Shown piece by piece: positions 6,924 through 15,003 of a stretch of 16,103 nt of DNA. Under the pieces are notes generated by a model. That model ran no database searches. It was not told the DNA's origin and was given only the letters and a program-made list of their open reading frames with translations. The stretch covers positions 1-16,103 of the forward strand of contig UQJA01000034.1 of assembly GCA_900541285.1 (NCBI GenBank). Reading direction: 5' to 3'. Numbering within the stretch: position 1 is the stretch's first letter; the number at the start of each line of letters is the position of its first letter. A program made the position numbers and the translations under genes. The DNA comes from an uncultured Collinsella sp. (GTDB taxonomy: Bacteria > Actinomycetota > Coriobacteriia > Coriobacteriales > Coriobacteriaceae).

Positions 6924-8261
6924 CTACTTCCCAAAGATCGCAGCGAGCAAGCCCTTACGTTTGGGCTTTTCTTCTCGGTAGGAACCCTCGGCAACCGCTG
7001 CAACCTGGCGCGGTTGCTCGCCGCCTCCACGGCGCACGATCTGGTACAGAAACGGCGACTTAACGTATTTGACCTCGATGGGCGTGGCATGCACGGTGCT
7101 CTCACCGGACAGATGCAGGCTCGGATTGAGCGGCGCCACGACGTGCGTTTCGCGCTTGTCACTAAACACCACCGCGGCCGCGCGGCCCGTCTGTCCGTTT
7201 ACGGCAATGCGCACCTGCTCGCCATCGCGGCTGTCCGTCGCCGGACGATCGACAAAGTAGACCGGCACCATCACCAGGCCATCCTTATGCTTGCGGGCCT
7301 TGCGCGCCCAGGTTCGGATGCTCTTTTTATTGAGCCCCAGTACGGCCTCGGCATCGTTGCCCGCAACGTCGAGCGCCAACTTATCAATGACCACCTGGTC
7401 CTTGGTAGATGCATCGACGGAGACGACGCGGAAGTCGCCTTCCTGCATGGCGGGATCGAACGGACCGACCTTGGCAAAGTCCCACGGCTCCAAAATGCCC
7501 ATGAGGCGAACGTCCAGGTAGTTTGCCCTGGGGTATGCCCAGTCGAGCACCTCGTAGTACACCAGGGTTTCCTTGCTCAGGCCCTTGCCCGGGAAGCTCG
7601 CCATCATGCGCAGGTCCGCCAGCGCCATGGGGAAGTAGAAGAGCATCATGTCGTTTTGGATCGCATCTTCCACGTCGTGCTCGGCAAAGGCGTCGGGGTA
7701 CTGACGCACCAGCTGCAGCGCGTTGGCACGCGCCTGCTGCGGCGAGATTTCGCAGGGAATACCCTGCTCAGGTACATACTCCGCACCCACGCCCATGGTC
7801 AGGCGCTTGCTAAACGTCCCCGGCTTGAGCAGGTCGGCAATGCCGATCTTGTTGCCGCAGGACGGGCACTCAAACACGCGCTGGGTCGACTCGCCCTCAA
7901 AGGACGCTCCGCAGAAGGGGCAAGGAATGCTCACATGCGTCGCCTCTTGGAACTCTTGCGCCGTGCCGCGATCCTCCCACAGCAGATGTTCCAGGCCCGA
8001 CTGATTGCGCCAGTGCGAATTGAAGAAATACCAGTCCGGGTCCTCCGGGCGCTCGAGTTGCGACACATGCGTGAGCTTGAGCAGTCCATCCACCACCGTC
8101 AGCGGCGTATGGCGAATGCCCAGGGCGCTCTTGGGCTCTCCGACGTCCGCCTGCCACGGAACGACCGTGCCGCAATAGGCGCACTCAAAGCTGCGCTTAG
8201 CCTGGTGCGAGTACATAGGGCCGCCGCAGTTTTGACATTTAATGGCAAACATCTCGTCCAT
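6924..8261 (-). CDS. Protein with two C4 zinc ribbons, function unknown
   Basis: 445 residues from ATG 8261, which has AGGAGG 8 nt upstream; the frame's longer N-terminus has no such site. Two zinc-ribbon knuckle pairs are visible: Cys9-x2-Cys12 with Cys27-x2-Cys30, and Cys114-x2-Cys117 with Cys132-x2-Cys135. The remaining 300 residues are soluble and mixed alpha/beta, with MVPVYFVDRP and AVNGQTGRAA near the end, and a Lys/Arg-rich tail (REEKPKRKGLLAAIFGK). Similar proteins are usually annotated as TFIIB-type zinc-ribbon-containing proteins, with no settled function. There is no nuclease or helicase motif and no membrane segment. A 7-bp inverted repeat just upstream suggests local transcriptional control. 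Confidence 0.8.
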   Translation of the reverse strand: MDEMFAIKCQNCGGPMYSHQAKRSFECAYCGTVVPWQADVGEPKSALGIRHTPLTVVDGLLKLTHVSQLERPEDPDWYFFNSHWRNQSGLEHLLWEDRGTAQEFQEATHVSIPCPFCGASFEGESTQRVFECPSCGNKIGIADLLKPGTFSKRLTMGVGAEYVPEQGIPCEISPQQARANALQLVRQYPDAFAEHDVEDAIQNDMMLFYFPMALADLRMMASFPGKGLSKETLVYYEVLDWAYPRANYLDVRLMGILEPWDFAKVGPFDPAMQEGDFRVVSVDASTKDQVVIDKLALDVAGNDAEAVLGLNKKSIRTWARKARKHKDGLVMVPVYFVDRPATDSRDGEQVRIAVNGQTGRAAAVVFSDKRETHVVAPLNPSLHLSGESTVHATPIEVKYVKSPFLYQIVRRGGGEQPRQVAAVAEGSYREEKPKRKGLLAAIFGK

Positions 8262-8289
8262 GGAAACGTCCTCCTTTGCACAGGGGCTG

Positions 8290-8308
8290 TCGACATTAAG
8301 TATGTCGA
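8290..8308. promoter_or_regulatory. Palindromic operator candidate
   Basis: TCGACATTAAGTATGTCGA has perfect 7-bp arms around a 5-nt AT-rich spacer. It lies 29-47 nt upstream of the zinc-ribbon gene start and in the same divergent region as the CDF gene. Its size and position suit a dimeric repressor site; the regulator is unknown. Confidence 0.5.
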
Positions 8309-8479
8309 GCAAGCAGGCACATGCCCATACCCATGTGGCCCAAAATGGACCACCCAGGCAGACGAGAAGGCTCGCTCGTTAGCACCGGCAGACTATTGCT
8401 GCATTTTCTGAGCATCGGTGCACGGCGCCCCCGCGCGAGCTACACTATCCCCTTAAACATGATTGTGAGGACGACCGCT

Positions 8480-9661
8480 ATGCTATTTGTTAATCGGCTG
8501 GTACATACACTTGTTCCCGGCAGCGAGGGCGAGCCGGTCGATACATCTTGCCGTACCAACGCGGGCTTTGCCGCAAGCCTCATCTGCATTGGCCTCAACA
8601 TTACCCTGTGCCTAGCCAAGGGCATCGCGGGTCTGCTCGCCGGCTCGGTCTCGCTTATCGCCGACGCCTTCAACAACCTCTCCGACGCCTCGAGCAACAT
8701 TGTGAGCCTGCTCGGGTTCCGCCTTGCCAGCCGCCCGGCCGACGAAGGTCACCCCTATGGCCATGGCCGCTACGAGTACCTCGCCGGTTTGTTTGTCGCC
8801 GTCCTCGTTTGCGCCGTCGGCATCAACCTGGCGCTCGAGTCCATCGCCAAGATCATCAAGCCCTCCCCCACCGCCTACACGCTGGTCTCCCTAGCCGCCC
8901 TCGTCTTGTCCATGCTCGTTAAGCTCTGGATGGCCGCGTTCAACCGCACGCTGGGCGACCGCATCGACTCGGAGACGCTCATCGCTACGGCGCAGGACTC
9001 CAAAAACGATGTCATCACCTCGGGCTCGATCTTAGCGGCGGCACTTATTTCGCAAACGACAGGCTATGACCTCGATGGCTGGGCGGGCCTGGGTGTGGGC
9101 ATCTTCATCTGCATCAGCGGCATGGGCCTAGTGCGCGACGCCATCAGCCCGTTGCTGGGGCAAGCGCCCGACCCCAAGCTCGTCCAGGCAATCCGCGATA
9201 AGATCATGTCCTATCCGCAGGTCTTGGGCACACACGACCTGATGGTGCACGACTACGGCCCCGGTCGTCAGTTTGCCAGCGCCCACGTGGAGATGCCCGG
9301 CGAGGGCGACGCATTTGAGCACCACGAGATTTTGGACACCATCGAGCACGACATCAAGCGCCAAATGGGCATCGATATCACGCTGCACTGCGACCCCATC
9401 GCCACCACCAGCGACGACCTGCGCGGCTGGGTCAAGCGCGGCGTCATGCAGATCGATCCCGCGCTCTCCATCCACGACCTGCACGAGCACGACGGGTTCG
9501 TTTCGTTTGACCTGGTGCGTCCCGACGGCTTTGACATATCCGACGAGGAGCTGCTGGAGCTCGTCACGCGCATCGTGCACGAGCGCCGGCCCGACGCCTC
9601 GTGCGTCGTCACGTTTGATTCGGGCTTTAGCTCGCCCGAGCGTCCGGCCGAGCAGTTGTAG
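8480..9661 (+). CDS. Cation diffusion facilitator (CDF) transporter, probably Mn2+
   Basis: 393 residues from ATG 8480, with GAGG 9 nt upstream; longer in-frame starts at 8459 and 8321 lack this. It shows the CDF layout: six membrane segments (about 30-180), HPYGHGRYEY (91-100) between segments 2 and 3, and a C-terminal cytoplasmic metal-binding domain. The transport-site positions are Asn65-x3-Asp69 in segment 2 and Asp173-x3-Asp177 in segment 5. An N-D-D-D set with Asp in place of the segment-5 His is characteristic of manganese exporters such as MntE rather than the zinc type. It would export the ion in exchange for protons. The C-terminal part is about 90 residues longer than in minimal CDFs. 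It converges with the next gene with a 12-bp gap. Confidence 0.88.
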   Translation: MLFVNRLVHTLVPGSEGEPVDTSCRTNAGFAASLICIGLNITLCLAKGIAGLLAGSVSLIADAFNNLSDASSNIVSLLGFRLASRPADEGHPYGHGRYEYLAGLFVAVLVCAVGINLALESIAKIIKPSPTAYTLVSLAALVLSMLVKLWMAAFNRTLGDRIDSETLIATAQDSKNDVITSGSILAAALISQTTGYDLDGWAGLGVGIFICISGMGLVRDAISPLLGQAPDPKLVQAIRDKIMSYPQVLGTHDLMVHDYGPGRQFASAHVEMPGEGDAFEHHEILDTIEHDIKRQMGIDITLHCDPIATTSDDLRGWVKRGVMQIDPALSIHDLHEHDGFVSFDLVRPDGFDISDEELLELVTRIVHERRPDASCVVTFDSGFSSPERPAEQL

Positions 9662-9673
9662 CCTGCTTAACAG

Positions 9674-10666
9674 CTAGTTTCCCTGCGCGCCCGAGATGCC
9701 GTTTTGCAGGGCGTTCCAGGCATCCGTCGCCAAGCCGCCCAAGTTCTGCGCGGTATCGCCCAGGTTTTGTGCCGTGTCGCCCAGCTCTTGCGCCTTGTCT
9801 CCCAACTCCTGCGCCTTGTTGCTCAAGTCCTCCAGCGTATTGGAACTCGAGCTGTCCGCGCCGCCCTGGTTGCCGGACGCGTTGCCCGACGAGCCGTCCT
9901 TGCGCGTGAGCTGAATCTCGAGGTTACCGTTGTCGTTATAGTTGGCAGACGTCACGACCCAGTTGGCATCGATGACGGGCGTTGAGCCATCATCAGTCAG
10001 GACCACGGCATTCGAAAGATCGGCGCCGCGCGACTTGAGGATCTTCTTGGCGTTGGACCAGTACTGCCCCGGGATATCGCTCAGATCGACGGTGCTAGAC
10101 GAGGCGAACTCGGTTTGTTCGGCAGTGGTATCGGCCGTTGAACTCCCTCGCTTGTTGAGCATGCCCGACACGATGGCAAACACAACCGACAGCGCAAAGA
10201 AAATCGCCAGCACGATGAGGATCTTCTTGATCACGCTCGACGAACGCGACGGCTTCTTCTCCTCGTCCTCGCCATATTGCGGAATCGACTTGGGGCACTC
10301 GCGATACGGCTCGTGCGACTCGTAGCGAGGCTGCGCCGTGCGAGGCATATACGTCGTCTGCTGAGGCTGCGGAATGGGATTCTGCGGCAGGCCATCATAG
10401 GGATTCGGCGTCGAGGCAGCATAAGAATCCTGCGGCGCGTAATCAAACGGATCCGGAGCTGCGTTGCCATAGGGGCCTTGCGAAGATGCAGCGTAAGAAT
10501 CCTGCGCCGTGTCGCCATAGCCCATAACCCGGGTGGGCTCGGCCGAAGGCTGCGTCGCGGCGGGGTCGGTATAACCGGGGTTGGGAACAACGCGGGTCGC
10601 ATCGGCGCTATCGCCAGCCTGCGCGGAACCGTAGCCGCCCATCACGGTTGTCTTGTCCTGATCCAT
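9674..10666 (-). CDS. Single-pass membrane protein with Thr-x-Val motifs and heptad-repeat tail
   Basis: 330 residues; AGGA lies 8 nt before ATG 10666. Residues 1-140 form a low-complexity Pro/Gln/Tyr/Ala region, presumably cytoplasmic, containing TTVMGG (6-11), ATRVVP (23-28) and PTRVMG (44-49), and two copies of QDSYAAS. A Lys/Arg-flanked membrane helix spans about 146-168. Outside is a small domain (about 195-256: YWSNAKKILKSRG, NWVVTSANYN, LEIQLTRK) with a PASTA-like helix-strand-strand order, then a Ser/Gly linker and 7-residue repeats of the AQELGDK/AQNLGDT type (282-310), probably helical. The Thr-Val motifs resemble phosphothreonine sites bound by FHA domains in actinobacteria. A role in envelope signalling is a hypothesis only. 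No kinase gene is nearby. Confidence 0.7.
   Translation of the reverse strand: MDQDKTTVMGGYGSAQAGDSADATRVVPNPGYTDPAATQPSAEPTRVMGYGDTAQDSYAASSQGPYGNAAPDPFDYAPQDSYAASTPNPYDGLPQNPIPQPQQTTYMPRTAQPRYESHEPYRECPKSIPQYGEDEEKKPSRSSSVIKKILIVLAIFFALSVVFAIVSGMLNKRGSSTADTTAEQTEFASSSTVDLSDIPGQYWSNAKKILKSRGADLSNAVVLTDDGSTPVIDANWVVTSANYNDNGNLEIQLTRKDGSSGNASGNQGGADSSSSNTLEDLSNKAQELGDKAQELGDTAQNLGDTAQNLGGLATDAWNALQNGISGAQGN
9737..9823 (-). repeat. Degenerate 21-bp tandem repeat encoding 7-residue units
   Basis: About four units coding for SNKAQEL, GDKAQEL, GDTAQNL and GDTAQNL lie near the C-terminus of the membrane protein. The two inner pairs are nearly identical, suggesting recent unit duplication and possible copy-number variation between strains. 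Confidence 0.75.
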
Positions 10667-10784
10667 GCAACGATTCCTTTCCGTCGCGCGTGAGCCTCAA
10701 GTTATCCATGCATTCTACCCGCGCAAAAGCCTATGATGGGCAGAGTCCGTCGGTATCTACAAGACATGCGCGGGCCTAAGGATC

Positions 10785-10820
10785 AAAAAGCCCCGCCGGG
10801 CCTTGTGGGCACGGCGGGGC
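10785..10820 (-). terminator. Rho-independent terminator of fhs
   Basis: On the minus strand GCCCCGCCG (10820-10812) pairs with CGGCGGGGC (10798-10790), followed by TTTTT (10789-10785). It lies 26 nt past the fhs stop, so the membrane-protein gene downstream is probably transcribed separately. Confidence 0.88.
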
Positions 10821-10845
10821 GGACAAGCAACTATGGACAGCAGAC

Positions 10846-12513
10846 TTAGAACAGGCCGGTGATGTTGCCGTCGTTGTCGACGTCGATGTTTTCGGCCGCG
10901 GGCACCTTGGGCAGACCCGGCATGGTCAGAACACTGCCGGTCAGCGCGACCACAAAGTGGGCGCCGGCAGAAACCTTGAGCTCACGCACGGTGATGCGGA
11001 AGTTCTCGGGAGCGCCCAGGGCCTTGGCGTTGTCGCTAAAGCTGTACTGCGTCTTGGCGACGCACACCGGCAGGTTGCCAAAGCCATTCTCGCGCAGCTC
11101 GGCGAGCTGGCGCTTGGCGGCCGGCGTAAAGTCAACGCCGTCGGCGCGGTAGACCTTGGTGGCAACGGCCTCGAGGGCATCAGCGACATCAACGCCGTCC
11201 TCATAGGCAAACTTGAGCTCGCTCGGCTGCTCAATCAGACGCATGACCTCATCGGCAAGCTCGAGCGCGCCCTCGCCGCCCTTGGCCCAGACCTCGGAAA
11301 GCTTAACGTTGACGCCGAGCTTCTGGCACTCGGACTCAATGAGCGCAAGCTCGGCCTCGGTGTCCGTCGGGAAGCGGTTGATGGCGACCACGCAGGGCAG
11401 ACCATATACGTTCTGGATGTTGTCGACGTGGCGCAGCAGGTTGGGCATGCCGGCCTTGAGGGCCTCGAGGTTCTCCTCGTTGAGGTCGGCCTTGGCGACG
11501 CCACCGTTGTACTTCAACGCACGAGCGGTCGCGACGACCACGACGGCGCTGGGGCGAACGCCCGTCATGCGGCACTTGATGTCGAGGAACTTCTCGGCAC
11601 CCAGATCGGCACCGAAGCCGGCCTCGGTAATGGCAACATCGCCAAAGCGCATCGCCATACGCGTAGCCATGATAGAGTTGCAGCCGTGGGCAATGTTGGC
11701 GAAGGGACCGCCGTGGACAAACGCGGGCGTACCCTCGAGCGTTTGCACCAGGTTGGGTTTGAGCGCGTCCTTAAGCAACGCGGCCATGGCACCCTGGGCC
11801 TTGAGGTCGCGGGCACGGACGGGCTCGCCGGCAAAGCTATAGCCGACGACAATCTCACCCAAGCGTTCCTTGAGGTCGCTGATGCTCGTAGACAGGCACA
11901 GGATTGCCATGACCTCGGAAGCGACGGTGATATCGAAGCCGTCCTCGCGCGGCACGCCCTGGGCCTTACCGCCAATGCCGTCGATGACGTGGCGCAGCTG
12001 ACGGTCGTTCATATCGACGACGCGCTTCCAAGTGATGCGCTTAACGTCAATACCGAGCTGATTGCCCTGCTGGATGTGGTTATCAAGCATGGCGGCCAGC
12101 AGGTTATTGGCGGCACCGATAGCGTGGAAGTCGCCGGTAAAGTGCAGGTTGATATCCTCCATGGGGATGACCTGAGCCCAGCCGCCGCCGGCAGCACCGC
12201 CCTTAACGCCAAAGACGGGGCCGAGCGAAGGCTCGCGCAGGGCCACGGCACTCTTGACGCCGCGACGACGCAGGCCGTCGGCCAGACCGATGGTCGTGGT
12301 GGTCTTGCCCTCGCCCGCGGGCGTTGGGTTGATAGCGGTCACGAGGACGAGCTTGGCCTGGTGATCAGTCGGCTCGTTGAGCAGTGAATAGTCGACCTTA
12401 GCCTTGTCGAAGCCGTACGGAATAAGGTGCTTAACGTCTACGCCGGCGTTCTTGGCCACCTCGGTAATAGGCAGTGGCGTGACAGAACGTGCGATTTCGA
12501 TGTCAGTAGGCAT
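10846..12513 (-). CDS. fhs: Formate-tetrahydrofolate ligase
   Basis: 555 residues, the usual length for the family. It makes 10-formyltetrahydrofolate from formate, tetrahydrofolate and ATP in the cytoplasm, feeding purine synthesis and one-carbon metabolism. The nucleotide loop TPAGEGKTTTT is at 64-74, preceded by LVLVTAINP; EPSLGPVFGVKGGAAGGG and the family C-terminus ending in ITGLF are also present. ATG 12513 is chosen because AAAGGA lies 6 nt upstream and the protein then begins like its homologues (MPTDIEIARS); the 25 residues further upstream in frame are not expected. It lies 144 bp after ruvB on the same strand and has its own terminator, so it appears to be a separate unit. Confidence 0.97.
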   Translation of the reverse strand: MPTDIEIARSVTPLPITEVAKNAGVDVKHLIPYGFDKAKVDYSLLNEPTDHQAKLVLVTAINPTPAGEGKTTTTIGLADGLRRRGVKSAVALREPSLGPVFGVKGGAAGGGWAQVIPMEDINLHFTGDFHAIGAANNLLAAMLDNHIQQGNQLGIDVKRITWKRVVDMNDRQLRHVIDGIGGKAQGVPREDGFDITVASEVMAILCLSTSISDLKERLGEIVVGYSFAGEPVRARDLKAQGAMAALLKDALKPNLVQTLEGTPAFVHGGPFANIAHGCNSIMATRMAMRFGDVAITEAGFGADLGAEKFLDIKCRMTGVRPSAVVVVATARALKYNGGVAKADLNEENLEALKAGMPNLLRHVDNIQNVYGLPCVVAINRFPTDTEAELALIESECQKLGVNVKLSEVWAKGGEGALELADEVMRLIEQPSELKFAYEDGVDVADALEAVATKVYRADGVDFTPAAKRQLAELRENGFGNLPVCVAKTQYSFSDNAKALGAPENFRITVRELKVSAGAHFVVALTGSVLTMPGLPKVPAAENIDVDNDGNITGLF

Positions 12514-12553
12514 GGGCGGTCCTTTCGTTACCGAATGAGAAAAAGACCAATTC

Positions 12554-12581
12554 AGCATAGCACGGGCGCGCAATAGTAAAA
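12554..12581 (-). promoter_or_regulatory. Possible fhs promoter
   Basis: On the minus strand TATGCT (12559-12554) is a fair -10 box about 40 nt before the fhs start. The sequence 16 bp upstream (TTTTAC) is a poor -35. Only the -10 box is worth noting. Confidence 0.25.
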
Positions 12582-12657
12582 CGCCCATAACCGATGAACG
12601 GCGATATGTTTACCCGATGCCCAGCGATAGCCCAACAGCTAGCCAAAACAAAGCGCC

Positions 12658-13725
12658 CTAAACGGTAGGCTCAATCCCCAGGTGCTCAAAGGTGCGAAGC
12701 GTTGCCTGACGGCCCTGCGGCGTACGAATCATCAACCCGCACTGCAACAAATAGGGCTCATAGACATCCTCGAGCGTGCCCGGGTCCTCGCCCACCGCGC
12801 TGGCAAGGGTCGTAAGTCCCACGGCACGACCGGAGAACGTCTTAGCGAGCGTCTCCAAAATGCGAATATCCATCCAGTCCAGACCGAGCTCATCGATCTC
12901 GAAGAACTCAAGCGCCTGGCGACAGATATCGAGCTCAATGGGACCGTTGCCGCGCACCTGCGCATAGTCGCGCACGCGCTTGAGCAGGCGGTTGGCAAGA
13001 CGTGGCGTGCCGCGCGAACGCGAGCCGATCTCGAGTGCACTGGGATGGTCGATCGTCACGCCCAGGATAGTCGCCGAGCGCGTCACAATCTGCGCGAGCT
13101 CCTCGACCGTGTAGTAATCCAGGCGATACGAAATGCCAAAGCGGTCGCGCAACGGGCCGGTCAACATGCCTGAGCGGGTCGTTGCCGCTACCAGCGTAAA
13201 CTTAGGAATATCCAGGCGAATCGAGCGCGCCGCCGGACCCTTGCCAATCACGATATCGAGGGCAAAGTCCTCCATCGCGGGGTACAGGACCTCCTCGACC
13301 GAACGGTTGAGGCGGTGGATCTCGTCGATAAACAGCACATCACCCGGCTGCAAGTTAGTAAGGATGGCCGCCAGGTCGCCCGTGCGCGCGATGGCAGGGC
13401 CACTCGTGGTCTTGATCTGAGCGCCCAGCTCGTTGGCGATAACGGTGGCCAGCGTGGTCTTGCCCAGGCCCGGAGGACCCGAGAAAATCACGTGGTCGAG
13501 CGTCTCGCCACGGCTCTGCGCCGCTTCGATCAACACGCGCAGGCTCTGCTTGATGTGCTCCTGGCCGCAGTAGTCGTCCAGGCGCTGGGGGCGCAAAGTG
13601 CGGTCGACATCGAGGTCCTCGGCCGTCAGCTCCGAGCCCACCATGCGCTCGCCGTGCGCCATGGATGCCGCCGGCGAGTTGCCGGGCGTCGCCCACAGGT
13701 CCTGAGAGTCATCGGCTTCCCACAT
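12658..13725 (-). CDS. ruvB: Holliday junction branch-migration motor RuvB
   Basis: 355 residues. The AAA+ motor carries Walker A GPPGLGKTT (83-91), Walker B LFIDEIHR (131-138), sensor 1 AATTR (180-184) and GPLRDRFG with the arginine finger (190-197), followed by the lid and the winged-helix domain (LGLDWMDIRILETL onwards). It forms hexamers that drive RuvA-bound junctions. ATG 13725 shares one base with the ruvA stop (TGATG), indicating translational coupling; GTG 13728 is an alternative. The N-terminus is about 20 residues longer than in E. coli, and internal ATGs at residues 22 and 28 have no ribosome binding site. No clear terminator follows. Confidence 0.97.
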   Translation of the reverse strand: MWEADDSQDLWATPGNSPAASMAHGERMVGSELTAEDLDVDRTLRPQRLDDYCGQEHIKQSLRVLIEAAQSRGETLDHVIFSGPPGLGKTTLATVIANELGAQIKTTSGPAIARTGDLAAILTNLQPGDVLFIDEIHRLNRSVEEVLYPAMEDFALDIVIGKGPAARSIRLDIPKFTLVAATTRSGMLTGPLRDRFGISYRLDYYTVEELAQIVTRSATILGVTIDHPSALEIGSRSRGTPRLANRLLKRVRDYAQVRGNGPIELDICRQALEFFEIDELGLDWMDIRILETLAKTFSGRAVGLTTLASAVGEDPGTLEDVYEPYLLQCGLMIRTPQGRQATLRTFEHLGIEPTV

Positions 13726-14345
13726 CACGCATCCATTCCAAGTCGCTTAAGCGCCGCGCCGAGCAGATCCTCGACACGCATATTCTGCCCATCATACCCG
13801 CTCAGGGCAACATCGGTCTCCTGCGGGCTAAAGCCCATGGAAAGGAGCGCCGCACGGGCGTCATCGATCGCCGAAGGAGCGGCGGCGGGAACCGGCATCG
13901 CAACCTGGCCGGGAATCACGTCGACCGGCACAAAGCCCTTATCCTTGGCAAAGGTGCTCTTGAGTTCCAGGATCAGACGCTGAGCTGTCTTTTTGCCCAC
14001 ACCGGGTACCTTGGCCATGCCCTTGTCGTCCTCGGCCATCACCAGCGAATACAGCTGCCCCACGGTATAGGTGGAAAGCACGGCAAGCGCCAGGCGCGGG
14101 CCAACGCCCGAAACGGACACGAGCCGGTCGAACATCGTGCGCTCATCCTTTGAGGAAAAACCGAAAAGTGTCATGGCGTCCTCGCGCACCTGCATACGCG
14201 TGTAGAGACGGACCTCGCCGCCGGGCGTCGGCAACGTGGCCGCAGTGCTGCCCGAGATGCCGAGTTCAAAGCCAACGCCCGACACATCGACGACAGCAGA
14301 GCTCATCGTGGACTCGACAAGCGTTCCGTGGAGCTGGGAAATCAT
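13725..14345 (-). CDS. ruvA: Holliday junction DNA-binding protein RuvA
   Basis: 206 residues. An N-terminal OB-fold domain (MISQLHGTLVES onwards) is followed by two helix-hairpin-helix motifs, VSGVGPRLALAVLS (77-90) and VPGVGKKTAQRLILELK (113-129), an Ala/Pro linker (about 145-160) and the small C-terminal domain that contacts RuvB (DDARAALLSMGF to the end). It binds four-way junctions and recruits RuvB. ATG 14345 overlaps the ruvC stop by one base (TGATG). The longer in-frame extension upstream lies inside ruvC and is not used. Confidence 0.97.
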   Translation of the reverse strand: MISQLHGTLVESTMSSAVVDVSGVGFELGISGSTAATLPTPGGEVRLYTRMQVREDAMTLFGFSSKDERTMFDRLVSVSGVGPRLALAVLSTYTVGQLYSLVMAEDDKGMAKVPGVGKKTAQRLILELKSTFAKDKGFVPVDVIPGQVAMPVPAAAPSAIDDARAALLSMGFSPQETDVALSGYDGQNMRVEDLLGAALKRLGMDA

Positions 14346-14866
14346 CAGTATCCGGTTCCTCTCTGTTGATAGAACTCGCCACCGGTGAGGGCGCGGGTGC
14401 GGCTGAGGTTTACGTGGCAGATGGCGCAGGCCAGGGCATCGGCGGCATGGTCGGGATGCGGGTCGTGGTCGAGCTGTGTGAGTGTGCGTACCATATAGGC
14501 GACCTGCCGCTTGTCCGCGGCGCCGGTGCCCACCACAGCCTGTTTGATCTGCATGGGCGTGTACTCGCCAATCTCGAGCGCGCATTCCGAAAGCGCTACG
14601 AGTGCAGCACCGCGGGCATGCGCCGTGGGGATGGCCGAACGAACGTTGGCGCCAAAGTAGATGCTCTCGACAGCAGCTGTGTCGGGTCGATAACGCTCGA
14701 CGACATCCTTAAGGTCACGGGCGATATGCGACAGGCGCACCGCAAGCGGGCTGCCCGCGCTGGTCTCGATGCAACCGTAGGCACGGCAGCGAACCTCGCC
14801 ACGCCGCTCCTCGATAATCCCCCAACCCGTATGAGCCAAACCGGGGTCAATGCCCAAGATAACCAA
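14345..14866 (-). CDS. ruvC: Holliday junction resolvase RuvC
   Basis: 173 residues from TTG 14866, chosen because GGGGAGG lies 5 nt upstream and the protein then begins MVILGIDPG, as RuvC normally does; TTG 14887 would add seven residues. RuvC is the endonuclease that cuts Holliday junctions. Catalytic positions are Asp7, Glu67 (AAVESIYFG), His140 and Asp143 (HPDHAADALA). The third acidic position of E. coli RuvC is His here, as in Thermus RuvC, so the enzyme should still be active. It is the first gene of ruvCAB, with a LexA-type box about 56 nt upstream. Confidence 0.96.
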   Translation of the reverse strand: MVILGIDPGLAHTGWGIIEERRGEVRCRAYGCIETSAGSPLAVRLSHIARDLKDVVERYRPDTAAVESIYFGANVRSAIPTAHARGAALVALSECALEIGEYTPMQIKQAVVGTGAADKRQVAYMVRTLTQLDHDPHPDHAADALACAICHVNLSRTRALTGGEFYQQRGTGY

Positions 14867-14921
14867 GCCGACCTCCCCTCGCCACAAGCACAGCGCAAGA
14901 CAGGGCCCCGCGCATCATTCA

Positions 14922-14935
14922 CGAACGTCTGTTCT
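14922..14935 (-). promoter_or_regulatory. LexA/SOS box upstream of ruvCAB
   Basis: CGAACGTCTGTTCT contains GAAC-N4-GTTC and differs at one end base from the Gram-positive LexA consensus CGAAC-N4-GTTCG. It lies in the 137-bp gap before ruvC, where ruv operons are commonly placed under LexA control. SOS induction of ruvCAB is a strong inference. Confidence 0.85.
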
Positions 14936-15003
14936 AGAATAACACAACGGGGCCAAGATGCTTAGTTGAAGTATCGGGGTTGGAAGCGAATCCTATCCCA
15001 TAG

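Noticed and set aside
8330..8360. A third copy of the 19-bp lipoprotein-upstream element
   Set aside because: ATGTGGCCCA here only shares the TGGCCCA part; the GGGACACA half is missing.
6810..8411. 533-codon plus-strand open frame opposite the zinc-ribbon gene
   Set aside because: Antisense shadow in GC-rich DNA. The minus strand carries clear Cys-x2-Cys motifs and a strong ribosome binding site; this frame has neither a start signal nor a recognisable domain.
8321..8479. Upstream starts of the CDF transporter at 8321 and 8459
   Set aside because: The extra residues do not resemble CDF N-termini and lack ribosome binding sites; ATG 8480 has GAGG 9 nt upstream.
10957..12387. 476-codon plus-strand open frame opposite fhs
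   Set aside because: The opposite strand is an unmistakable formate-tetrahydrofolate ligase; this frame's Leu/Gly/Ala/Val-rich product is typical of an antisense shadow.
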